DNA of 64,000 nt from Bilabrum cf. latius. Its lineage: Eukaryota; Bigyra: Bicosoecida; Bigyra; Bicosoecida. A program made the translations under genes and the position numbers. The stretch is from assembly GCA_965178125.1 (NCBI GenBank), contig OZ237744.1:620001-684000 (forward strand). The letters are read 5' to 3'. Shown here piece after piece: positions 39,700-51,600 of this stretch (its first letter is position 1; each line of letters begins with the position of its first letter). A model generated the notes under the pieces. It ran no database searches. It saw nothing but the letters and a program-made list of their open reading frames with translations, and was not told where the DNA came from.

Positions 39700-42600
39700 A
39701 TGCACTGTCTGGTGTCCAAATTCTTTTCAGCTTGCCTGATAGCTGAGCTATGTTACTTTGCGGGATCGAACCCATTGCTTGTGAGTTTGCCCTCTGCTCT
39801 GTCAATCGCAGGCGACCCATCCCTTGAACCTGATCTCAGTTGCAGCGCGTTGCTCGATAACCATACTTGCTCGGTCCAAGGGTCGGCGGCTGCGAATCTG
39901 TGGGGATGGCACACTTACTCGAATGCCGCGAACTAGATTGACAATACCTACACAGAAATTAGACATCAAACCAGCAGCAGTTCTTACAACTCTGGGCTAC
40001 GCCCAGGCTAGACATACAGAGGGCAAGTCGTAGTGTATGTAACTCCCGGTACTCCGACAACTTGCTCGCCCTCGGGAACGGCTAGCGGTTCGTTCCAAAC
40101 TGCAGCGGTATCAGGAGCTGACAACACGTGGAGAATCTCGGGAAGCCTTCTGTCTTGGAACTTGGAGACTGTTCTCAAGTTCATGAAATCAGACAGAGGC
40201 GCTATCACGGTGATCAGCGAGACCCACCCATCTGGCTGGGACTTTGGCGACGAGGTCGCGCCTGCTACGCGTTTGATCATCCCGCCGCAGAACGCCCACG
40301 ACTTTGTAATTGGGTACAGGAAGCAATTGAAATCAAACGGTCGTGGGCTCCTGAATGTTGTGGATGAGTTCAACGTCAACAACAAGCTCTAGTGCGGGGG
40401 CCAAACGCGCACCTCCATCACGATGGAAGCAATCATTCCATCGTGCGATCCGGGGTACTATTAGATCGGGAGGCAGTGTTACGGCTGCCAGACCGACCAT
40501 TTTAATCCATACTGGTACCAAACGCAGCCCAGAGGCTCGGACCAAGGGGACAATGATCACCCTTGCAAGGTTTGCCTGTCCATCTCCGAGCCGGACGGAT
40601 AGCGGAAAGAGGGCTTTCACTGCAGGTTCTGTCGGCCCGAGCTGGACGACTAGGAGAATCAGTTCGTTCAACCTGGCTTCTGCTTTGCAGACGGTACCTG
40701 CCAAGACCGCTTCACCCAGCAGTTCGACCCCCAGCTGCAGCGGCCGAATCCCTGCATGCAGTGCCTGCCGCAGGTCAACCCATGGGGATACTCCAAAGCC
40801 GATGGGGTCTCATGTGATGACGATGACAAATGCACCAAGAATGACAGGTGCAACGATGGCATCTGCCGAGGCGAGGATGCCGGCTGCTTGACATTGGCTA
40901 GGACAGGCAGGGCTCACGCCGACTGCGAAGTCTGCTCGACGAGGTCTCCAACGGGGTGCGGCGTGAAGCCTGGTTTCCGTGGGTGTGTTGTGCAGGAAGA
41001 CGCAACCGCAGGAACACCAAGATCGTGTGGCTGCTTGATTGGACAGCAGTGCTTCAGGCACGGAGCAGCAAACCCCGAGAATCAGTGCGAGGTGTGCGAT
41101 GTGTCCAGGGACGCGGGTGCGTGGAGCAACAATGACGGGGGTAGGTGCGATGCCGGGGATAAGTGTGTTATTAATGCTCAATGCGTTGCTGGAACGTGCT
41201 AGGGGTCCAGGTATGTATGTCCCACGGGTGCGTGTGTCGCATCAAGTGAGTGCGACGGGGCCGGGGGCTGCAATACCACCTTCTTGTCTCCTGACACGGT
41301 TTGTAGGCCCGGCATAGATGCCTGCAAACCTGAGGTGAGGTGCACTGGTACGACTGCTGCCTGCCCCAGATCCATTGACCTGATCCCCTAGATCTCTTTG
41401 GGGCGGGTTCTACCCGCAGGGGAGCCGCTCAGTGGGGGTGCTGCTGCCACTCCAGAGGACGGTCTCGGCGTGTCCGTGCCACCAGCACCCTCTGCAGTCC
41501 TGACAAGCGATGGTCGGCAGCAGCTGCCATCGCCGGCATTCTTCGGGTTTCCTATGACGCGCGGCATGAACCTAAGCTTGGGACATGGCTCCCCAGGTGA
41601 GGGTCGGAAGATGTCCATTGGTGCCTTTGGCTTTGACGTGACATGCGGCTCGTTGTCATACGAGTGGGGCGTATTCGTCGACTCAACGGGGACACGCAGC
41701 TGTTCAGCAGCTCATGCTAATGCTCTTGTAGACCGCAGCGCTCTGGGAGGCTTCGATACGCTCTAGCGAACGGGTTTGGGCGCCGATGCGGCCGATATTC
41801 CCGTGAGGTGGGCCACTGCGACCGGTGCAGGCGGGCTTGCCGATGGAGATTAGGTCCGTGCTGTGGTGCGAGTGACTACGATTCGAGGCACATCCCGAGT
41901 TGCATGCTCCTTGCCAATTCGCTTGGATGAGTCACCTCCAACCGCTGGTCTTGCTATCGAAGCTGCGCCAGGCCAGGCTGGAGAAAGTACGGTTGAGTCC
42001 GCCATCTAGTTTGCCGCAGCTGCGCCAGGAGCAAGCACTGACTTGTTTGACGCCGATGCTACGGCTTCAAATTCGCTGACGCTTTCTTGGAAGGGCTTTG
42101 ATGACAGTCACAGTGCTTTTGAAGGGAACAGGCTGCAGTACGAGTACTGCGTAGAGCGTGAGGACGGGCCGATGTGCGGTGAGCTGGGATGGACGCCAGC
42201 AGGTCTCGGAACTGGATCTACCGCCACATCGCCTCTGCTTCTGGCGCTCCAGAACGGCATGCGGTATGTTGCACGGATTAGAGGGTACAATCGCGCCGGC
42301 CTTTATGCAGAAGCCGTTACAGACGGTGTGCTGATCGACAGGACCCCTCCTGCTGTGCTGTCCTCCCACCTTGCTGATGTCTCAGTTGCAACTTCTGGTG
42401 ACGTGGCTGCTCCTGCACCCACCTCAGTGTCGGCTCCTGGCACCCCTCGGGCAGTTCGTTTGAGCATTGGTCGGCTCACGGATGCCTCTGATTTCTCAGA
42501 CGCCCGACCTGTGGACACTCTGCGAGCTGCAGTTGTTGTGGCTGCCACCACTGGCGCAGAGGCGGAGCATCGATTCGTTGCAAACGCAGCGCTCGCAGCA

Positions 42601-45600
42601 GCAATGGTGCCAACCCCAGCTGTTGATGCCTCCGGTATCATTCGCTACGAGGTAGCATGGGGTACTGCCCCGGGGGAGGCCGACGTGGAACCTTGGAATA
42701 CTCTGTGGGAGGCTGAGTCGGTTGGAAGGATCGATTCGAAACTAGCGCCAGGCAGGATTCCTGCTGCCGCTGACATCCCGTCGCAGCGAGACCTCGTCGC
42801 CCTTGCGCCTGAGTCTGTGGTGGATATGCTTGTTCCCGGAGCGAAGGTGTACGCTTCGTTTCGCGTTTGGAACGGCGCAGGGCTATCCACCGTTGCAAGC
42901 GCGGCCTCAATTGGCCTTGACTCGACACCTCCTCGTTCCTGCGACATCGTGCAGGATGGTGGCGCAGTGACAAGCCGATCTCGATTCCAGGTCGCGGTGC
43001 GATGCACAGAGCCTGAATCTGCGCTCGCAAGCGGGCTGGTAAGGGTAGCTCCTGGCCACGGCACACAGGTGCCTGGCGGACAGGGTGCTCTTCGCGACAG
43101 CTTGGTGCCCATTCAAGATGCAGCAGCTCCTGGTGGTGCATCAGGCTCAGTCAATCGCTTTGGAGTGCTCTGGACGTCAACTCTTTCAGCTAGTGCTGGC
43201 CTCACCCATGGCAGTAAAGCTAGAGTTTGCGTCCTAATTCGAAATGCGGCCGGCCTTGCTGCCTCGGATTGGGCATGCAAGAACGTTGTCATCGACGAGA
43301 CCAGTCCTACTGTCTTCGATCTCGTTGCAGAAGCACCGGCCAATAACGACAGTATTGGGATAACTTGCTTGCAGTCTCTGCCGTTCGAGTTCGGATCATC
43401 TGCACCTCCGTCGATGGCACCATCACCGACATCTTCAGTTTCCCCGAGTGCGACACCGTCGCAGGATCCTTGTTCCTTCGCTGAAAGCGCGGATGGTAAC
43501 TGCACTCGGGCATCTTCATCCCCGTCGCCGTCTTCGAGTGCATCGCCGAGCGTATCAGCGAGCCCAACGCCAGGATTGCAATGGCTTGTTGGTCCGAACG
43601 GAGGCACATTCGGTGTCTCATCCTTTGGAACAAGAGGTCCAAGCTTGTTTCTGAGATGGACATCATCACAGGAAGACATCGGACAACTTCTCCGGTACGA
43701 TTTACGGATTGTAGGTTACATCCCAATCCATGCTGGCGGCGCAGGGGAGGAGTGGGGCTTGGCCTCTCCCGGAATACCATAGTCTGTACGACACGGTAGC
43801 GTCTGGGCAGATGGATACGGTGGTGTGCCGAGCAACGTGCATGCTGGGTGGGTATCTTTGCTACTGTAGCATGGAACGAACTCATCCGGTAGCCTCTCTC
43901 CGTAGGAACTGCTCGGTGCGACAGTGCTAGACCGAGCAGCTTCGCTGGGAAGTGCCTCTGTTGAGGTGATACTGCCGCCGACCATGACCACAGAGTCCGC
44001 GTCTGCATTTGGTGCTGCAACAGGTTCCAGCTCCAGTTCCGCTCGTAATTCTGCATTTGGCTCTAACGAGGGATCCCTGTCGTAGGACGGAACAAGCGGC
44101 TTACCTGACCATTTTGGTGTTGTAGTAGACTGGGTGTCTGTAGGGTTGAGTCAGTACGCGGACCTGGATGGAACTGAATGGGCCGACTCGCCGATAGCCG
44201 TGGCAACAACTTGCAGCGCGGAAGGATTCACGTCGGGCACTGGAGCTCCAGATCCGCACCGCGCAGTGAGCACTCTCCTTCCGCCATCAGCGATTCACGA
44301 TGGCCGAGGGTACTATGCGCAGGTGAGGAGTGTGAGCAGAAGTGGCAGGGCCAGAGTTAGAACCATCGGCCCGCTCTATGTCGACTCTTCACCCCCTCAA
44401 TCTGGCTTTGTAGCAGCTGGAGACAACTTCTGCGAAGAAGGTGAAAACACAGTGCTTCGAACCGGTACGGTGCCTGCTAGCTAGCAGCCATGCCCATTTA
44501 ACGGCATGATCACGTTACCCGCCAGCGGTTCTCTCGGAGACATGCAAAGGCGTAGAGCTTGGAGGCACGCAAATCGTCTTTCGGTTCGCATTGCTGGTTT
44601 CGGTGATGCACAGAGTGGGCTTGGCGATGTGCACGTTGCCGTGGGTGACTGCGGTACCAATCCTGAGGCAGCCTTGCCGTTCACGAGCGTTCAGATCATG
44701 TCAGGCTGGTAGCATGGCCAAGAAGTTGACCGGGTAGACGTAACGGTGATGCGGCGGAAGCGTTTGTCTGCCACTGGTGCTTGGGAGATGTCCATTGTAT
44801 CGATTCCTGGTTTGCAATTGCAAAACGGCTAGGAGTACTGTGTGTCGGTTCGGGCCGTGAACAGGGCCGGTCTGCCCTCTCAAACGGTAGTCTCGGAGAG
44901 CATCGAAATAGATGTACAACCTCCCATTGCGGCCCCTGGCCGCTTCGATCCTGCCGTGCGCGATGTGGCGGTCGGACTCGCGCAGGATTCGCTGACCAGC
45001 ATCACCGAGCCACTGCTCAATCAGTTGGCTGCGGCTGGCGCTGAAGCTCCAGCGGCGCAGTCGAATCAAACTGCTGGCAGCGCCCGGATGTTCTTGATTC
45101 CACCCCCTGCAGTCCGACCCCATATTGCATTGGAAGATATCCCTGGCCGGAGCTCTAGGGTGTGGCTTCGTCGCGTTACCAATTTGGCACCCAGTAGCAT
45201 GTGGCCTGCGGGCACAGCGTCCGAGCGATGGCAAGCAGATGCAGACTTCTCACCGAACCTTCATTACATTGCAGTGAACTGGACAGGGTTTCGGGACGAG
45301 GCAGACAATGCAGCCGGCCGCCAAATCAGGTATGCAGTTGCGATCGGGTCATCCCCCGGCGAAAGTGATGTGCTGCCGTGGCAATAGGCTGGTAGCGACT
45401 CAGCAGAGAGTTCTGGGCGCGGTTCTTTGATTCTTTCTCGCCCAGATGGCCGCCCGCTTGCTTCAGGCGGGCAGCGAATCTTCATATGTATCATGGCCGC
45501 TGATGCCGCCGGATGGACCACAACCGCTTGCAGTGACGGTGTCATGCTGGATGCCACTCCACCCGATTCCCTGTCCTCGATAATCCGAAGAAGCGATGTG

Positions 45601-48600
45601 ATTGAGGCTACCCAGGGCTCTCGAGTCGATCGAATCGCTCTTGCGGATGATACTGCGATATTTTCGGTTGCAAATGTAATTGATCTCGAATCACCGGTCT
45701 CTGCGCTACGGTGGAGGCTTGGCACCGCACCAGGGCTTGACGACGCTATTCGAGACACTGACGAGGGCCCATCCCGTGCCGTTGGCGGGTCCCACGGTAG
45801 TGGGAAAGGTCGCTTTGATTTTGCAAAGCGACTGGCGAGTGATGCAAAGCTAGAGAGTGGGGTTAGGTATTTCTTGACAGTTGCTGTGTTTAACGGAGCC
45901 GGGCTTCCCAGCGTTGTCATTGATACAGATGGCGCATTCGTGGACGCCACTCCGCCATCGTGCGGTTCAGTTGCGGTTTACCCGGCTTCATAGCCTGTAC
46001 AGCCACCACCGTGGGCATCTGACGCCTCAGTATTGTTCCCTGGGGTTGCACTGTCTGCTGAGACGGACGAGCACGCTGTCCATGCCGACTCAGTTGCAGT
46101 ATGGAGCGAATCGACGACTGATCTCAGCGTGCAAATTCGAGGCCTGCACGAACCTGAATCGGGTATTGCTGGCCTGTACTGGAGCTTGAGTACAGTCTCC
46201 CGAGACAGCGTTGCTGCTGCAAGCTATTCTATGCAAAAGTTGATCAAGGATGCTGCGATGTCCCAAGGTAGCTCTGTTAGCGACATTCTGCTCTCCTAGC
46301 AGCCATCACTTATCGGTACGGCCTCCGATGTGGAAGCAGCAACGCATGCTTTTGCAAGCGGTGGTATGCAGGCTGCATCTGGATGGATTGAGGGAGCTGA
46401 TAATCTTCTTCACCGTGCGGGTGTCGTCAACGTATCCAGATCGAGACGCGAGCCCCTGTTGATTCTTTTGGACCGAGGCGATCTTGATGATGTTCCGCTG
46501 CAGCATGGCCAAACGTACGTATTTGGCATGCTCGCAGTTTCGGGGACCGGACGGGCGTGCTCAGCAGCCTCCCCGCCATTCACGGTGGAGGACCCTGCGC
46601 GTTCTTTCGGCGATATTTCGCTTCGCGCTGGTCCTATTGGTGGCTTCAACATGACAGGAAATAGGTCTTCGGCGTCTGCAACTTCACCTGTAGTCGCTAG
46701 CAGGCTGACGTGGATCACATCAGGCAACCACAAGGCTGAATCCGTGCCAATCCAGGCCTTGGATGATCCGATTGATGTGCAATTCTCTCTTCCCGCATTA
46801 TGGTTCTTCCACGAGATGCCCACGGTTGGCTCATCTCGGCCGTCCCATGCATCAGCTTTGGAGGAGGCGGGCATGACTTTAGAGTGGGCAGTTGGTTCAG
46901 CGGCTGGGAACAGCGATGTGGTTGCATGGCAGAGCATTCCTGTGGATACGCTGAATACAACAGCAAGCTCGGCTGCATAGCTTTGGGCGGTGGCACGACT
47001 TGTGAAACCGTCATCTGACCCTCCTGCGAGCCTCACATGGCGAGATCTTGGGGCCGGAACGCATTTCATTTCCTTGCGACTGCGTTCAGCCGGTGAGAAG
47101 GGTGTGACCGTGTCAACAGCAGGTGCAATCGTGGACTGGTCCTCGCCTTCTAAAGGGCCAAACAGCGCTGTGTGGCCTGTGCTTAGCGGCTGGTCAGGCA
47201 GCCGCAACTTTGATTATGTAGCTGTGACCAGATCTTACTTCTACAATGCTGTCGGTGATGATGCCGCGTTGAATATTGAGTGGTCGCGTGCACAGGATGC
47301 TGAGTCGTCAATAGTATCACACGAGGTGTGTCTTGGGTCTGAGGCTTCGTTCGCATCCACGTGCGGAGGGTTGGCGTGGCAACCAGCTAGGGGGCTCCAG
47401 CATTCTACCAGCCATGGCGCCGACCTTGGAGCTGTATCCAAGAGAGTTGACTCAACCCGCGCCAGAATCAGCCTTCGAATGGTCAACTCCACGCTGCTGT
47501 GTATCGCTTCGCCTGAGTGCCTGAGCACAGCTAGGTAGGCGGCGTCGGAGGCGTGGCAGAGTCGGTACGACGCAGAAGTGTCGGCAATACAAGCCAATCG
47601 ACTGGATAATGACACTACCCCGATCGTGGTGGAGGGTATGGATGAGTCGGAACGATTTGGGATGCTGCCAGACGAGCCTTAGGGCTTGATTGCACGCGTT
47701 CGATCTAGATCAGCAACAGGATTGAACGTTCTGATGTCGTCTTCTCCGATCCGTCTGTACCTTGATCGCGACGCACTAGCTATGGCATAGCACGTGAAGA
47801 ACGCAACGGAAGTTTCCCGAGCTGCCAGCCCTGCAACGGTGTCCGGACCGCTGGTTGTGTCGGTCGCTGTCGAACAGTCGTCGATCCCGCAAGCGAACGA
47901 TCTGATCAGCTCTATCAACGCAAGTTCCAATAGTACGGAAATCGTACTAGAGCTTAACCGGATCCGAGGACAGTCTCGGGGACTTGTTCTGCCCTCATCC
48001 TTTGCGTGGGTAGAAAGTGCACGGCCGCTGACCTAGTTCGATATTTCGAATTCATCCCTGCCGGCCGATAGCAGCCGTGCTGTCCCAGTATTACCGTTTG
48101 GCACAGGGTCCGCTGAGGGCCTGCGGCAAACCGCGCAGAGCATTGCGGATCTATGGAGTAGTGGCTATGGGATTGCCATTGGGTTTTCAGGGGTAGCTGG
48201 CTAGCCACACCAAGTAAACAGGGGGGAGCTGGCGCAGCTCGCTGAGATCTCAGCAATATCCGCCAGCTAGCGCCTTGGCATACTCCCCAGCGACTTGGAC
48301 AGCCCCGAAGCGCCATCCGTACGGGGCAGTATGCAACTTGATGAGGCTGGCGCTGCGCAGCCACCCATGGCAACCATTGAAGTAGGCATCGGTTCATCGC
48401 CCCAAGCAGTGGACATCCGCCCGTTCTCTAGTCATGGCGTGCGGTTAGAATCAAGGGAAGTGGTTGGGCCGCCCGGTGTTGATTCACGATTGCTCACTCA
48501 GCGCGATGTTGATTCGGGCAACGCCACGTGGCAGATCGCCTCTGTACGCCCAGCCACTATGCTTAGCGATCGAATCTATCGGGTCCGACTCGAATCTCCT

Positions 48601-51600
48601 CCAGTAGCTAACCATGGATAGCAGCTGTACTTTCAGGTACGATTCACTGATGCAGTCGGCAACTCTGCGATTCTTGGAAGTCCGCCTGTGTTTGCAAGTT
48701 CGCAGCCACCGGTTGGGCTCAGAGTATTCGGGGGTCCTCTTGGCTCGCTCTCGCCTTCTAGTTACTCGCGTGGGATCGTTGCCCAATCGTCAACCAATCA
48801 GATTCACGCGCACTGGCTTCCCGCCCATTTAAGCGGTGTTCAATCTTCATCTTCTGGCATCGAATTGGTGCAACCGGCGGATAGGATCGACTACATGGTG
48901 ATTGCAGTAGGCACGGCTCCGGGTGCTTCGGACATTGTCGGTTCGCAGCGACTTGGCATCTAGTCGGTGATACGACACGCAAATGGAAGCAGCACACCCA
49001 TCCGACCTGGGCAGGCCGTAGATTCGGGGGCACACGTTGCTATGATAGGACCATTCGAATGGAGCAGCCGGGCAGATCTTACCTTGAGCGGAGGATAGCG
49101 ATACTACGTGAGCTTGCAGGCTGTTGCGCTGTCAGGACTGTCGCAGTAGTTCGTGTCCTCAAGTGTGCTCGTTGATTCTGCTTCGTGCACCGCTGGACAA
49201 GTCGACGTGGCCAAATTCTTGCCTCCGACGCCTGGCAGCGGTTCCGCCGCCACAACGCTGCATGCGTCGTGGTCCGGATTCTCGGACCCCCCACAGAAGG
49301 CAACAACCTCTTCCAACCCGGCCTCAAGCGGCTTGGTAGGGTTTTCGGTGGGCGTCGGAACCTCAGCTGATCCATCGTCCTCGGAATCCACCAACGCTCT
49401 GCCTTCAGGAAATAGGGTCAGTGTCGGCATGGACGGGTCCGTGTCGCTATCAGGCCTCGCCCTTACTAGCGGCAGTGACTACTTCGTCCATGTGTGGGCG
49501 ACAGATGCAGCCGGTCAGAGCTGCGTAGCAACTTCGTCTGCAGTGCGCGTGGACTCGTCTCCTCCGACGGTTGGCTAGGTCTACGAACTGGTGGATGCAG
49601 ACACGTTGCATACAGCCAGCAGCAACGGTCAGTTTTTGAGCTCGTCAGATGACGCTAGCTGGATATCGAATACGACGTGGCTTTTTATAGGTTGGAACGA
49701 TGGATTCACCGACCCTGATTCCGGAGGCGGTCAAGGCGGCAGAGCTGATCTGCACTTTGAGATCGCAGCTGGGCTGCAGGCCGGGATAAGCGATGTGCTG
49801 GGCTGGACATAGCTTGTACCAACGTACCTTGACCCGTTTGAAACGTCTGCATTCGCTGCCACAACAGGCAGTGCATCGCCAGGATCGCGCCGATTACTGC
49901 CAGCGCGACGCTTGTCGGGCGCCGGTGCATCTGATTTGCTATTGAGAGGTGCCATCGTTCAGGGTGTTGATCTCCAGCACGGCGACTGCGTTTACCCTCG
50001 TGTACGTGCCATTAACCCTGCTGGTCTCCGAAGTGCGGTGGCGTCAGGGTCAGGTGCTTGTGTGGATCTGGTGCCTCCGGAACGACCGGCTGGGCTGCTG
50101 TTTGAGGCCATACTTGCGAACCCTGAGGACATTTCGATCGCTAGTGTCAACCTGCGGCTAACTTGGACGGATGCTCAGGATGGGCAAGGTGTTGGACAGA
50201 GTGGTCTCGAGTCGATCCGTGTCGCATTTGGGCGCCAACCGAATGATGACTCCGCACTTGCTTGGACTACCCTTACGCCGTCGTCCAGGTCGCGAGAAAC
50301 CGGAGCTAGGCAAGACATCGCTGTTGGTGGGTACGTGGCGACGATCGTGCTAAAGGATGTTGCCGGGAACGAAGCAACATTCCATGAAACCTCCGCAGTC
50401 GATCTAACGGCCCCTGCGTCGAGCCTGGCTAGCGTGCTTGATGGTATCCACCAAGGCGAGGATGTGGACTTGTGCAGGTCTCCAGGCTTGCTGACAGCCA
50501 CGTTCGAAGGATTCAGTGAGCCGCAAAGTAACATAGTTGAGTACGTTGGCTGTGTCGGCGAGTGGAGCGTGGCGAGCACCGGTAGCACGTCGGCGCCAAC
50601 CTCAGGACAGTCTTGCTCGTTCACTAACGGGTACTCTCTGTCCGTGCCTGGATCTTCTCGCATCATGGAATTAGACGTATCGGGATTGGGTCTCGCTATG
50701 CTCGAAGGACACGGCTACTACTTTGGTGTGAAAGCCATCAATGACAATGGAGATGAAAGTGGTGTGGCCTGGTCGGACGGGTGCGTGTGGACGGTGGACC
50801 AGCCAACCCTAGTAAAGCAAGAATACGATGCTATGCTTCAAGCAGCAAGCGATGCCGAAGAGAGATCTGGCCTTGGATTGTAGCCCTACAACTTCATGGG
50901 CGACGTCCAGCGAGTGCTGCAGGTCTTGCAGAATGGAACTGAGAACTCTTCGACGCCGCCCAGCAGCCAAACTTCACGTAGGCTTTCACCGCGATTCAGA
51001 GCAGAGTCTTTCCCTCCTTCACAGAGAATCCTACAAGCTGTCTCCGCAGGCAGAGGCTCAGAGATGGATGCATCCCTTATCCATGACGATAGAATCGTAG
51101 ATCCGGAGTTGATGGGGCAACAATTGCGGGAATAGGTGCGTCCGAGTATCGTCACCATTGGTAATCCCCTCCGAGGTGGAGTCGCAACCGAGGATGAGAC
51201 CCGGTGCGCTTGTCCCGGGCCAGGCATGGTGAGCGTTCCAGTTGCAGTGGGAGGCTCAAGCTAGCTTGAATCCGGCGAGAACCTCTCACCGCTGCAGCTG
51301 GGGCAGCCGTCTGGTACGTTCGACTCGCAGTGCGTGTGCAAATCGGGGTATGAGCCATCGCAATTTTTCCCTGGCCTGTGCACACCATGCTTGCCGGGGT
51401 ACTACAAGCCAAGTTCTGGGATGCACGCGTGCCACGCATGCCCGGCAGACGCCTTAGATTCGCCGCTAGCGGATGACTTCGAGATTCAGCAGAGACGGAG
51501 CGCTGTCCAGGATGAAATAAGAAAGGTTGTCGATGGTCATCTCCCGGACCGCGGACCGACCGCAGATCCTAGGGCTGGTTCGACATCTTGCCGGTGCAGT

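Noticed and set aside
39768-39785. tRNA-like B box (GGTTCGATCCC on the minus strand)
   Set aside because: The flanking bases do not form a T stem and no acceptor or anticodon arms are found; it lies in the signal region of the plus-strand giant.
39785-39815. A 31-base GT-AG intron near the start of the plus-strand giant
   Set aside because: Much shorter than the other introns (101-202 bases) and not a multiple of three, so removing it would break the frame.
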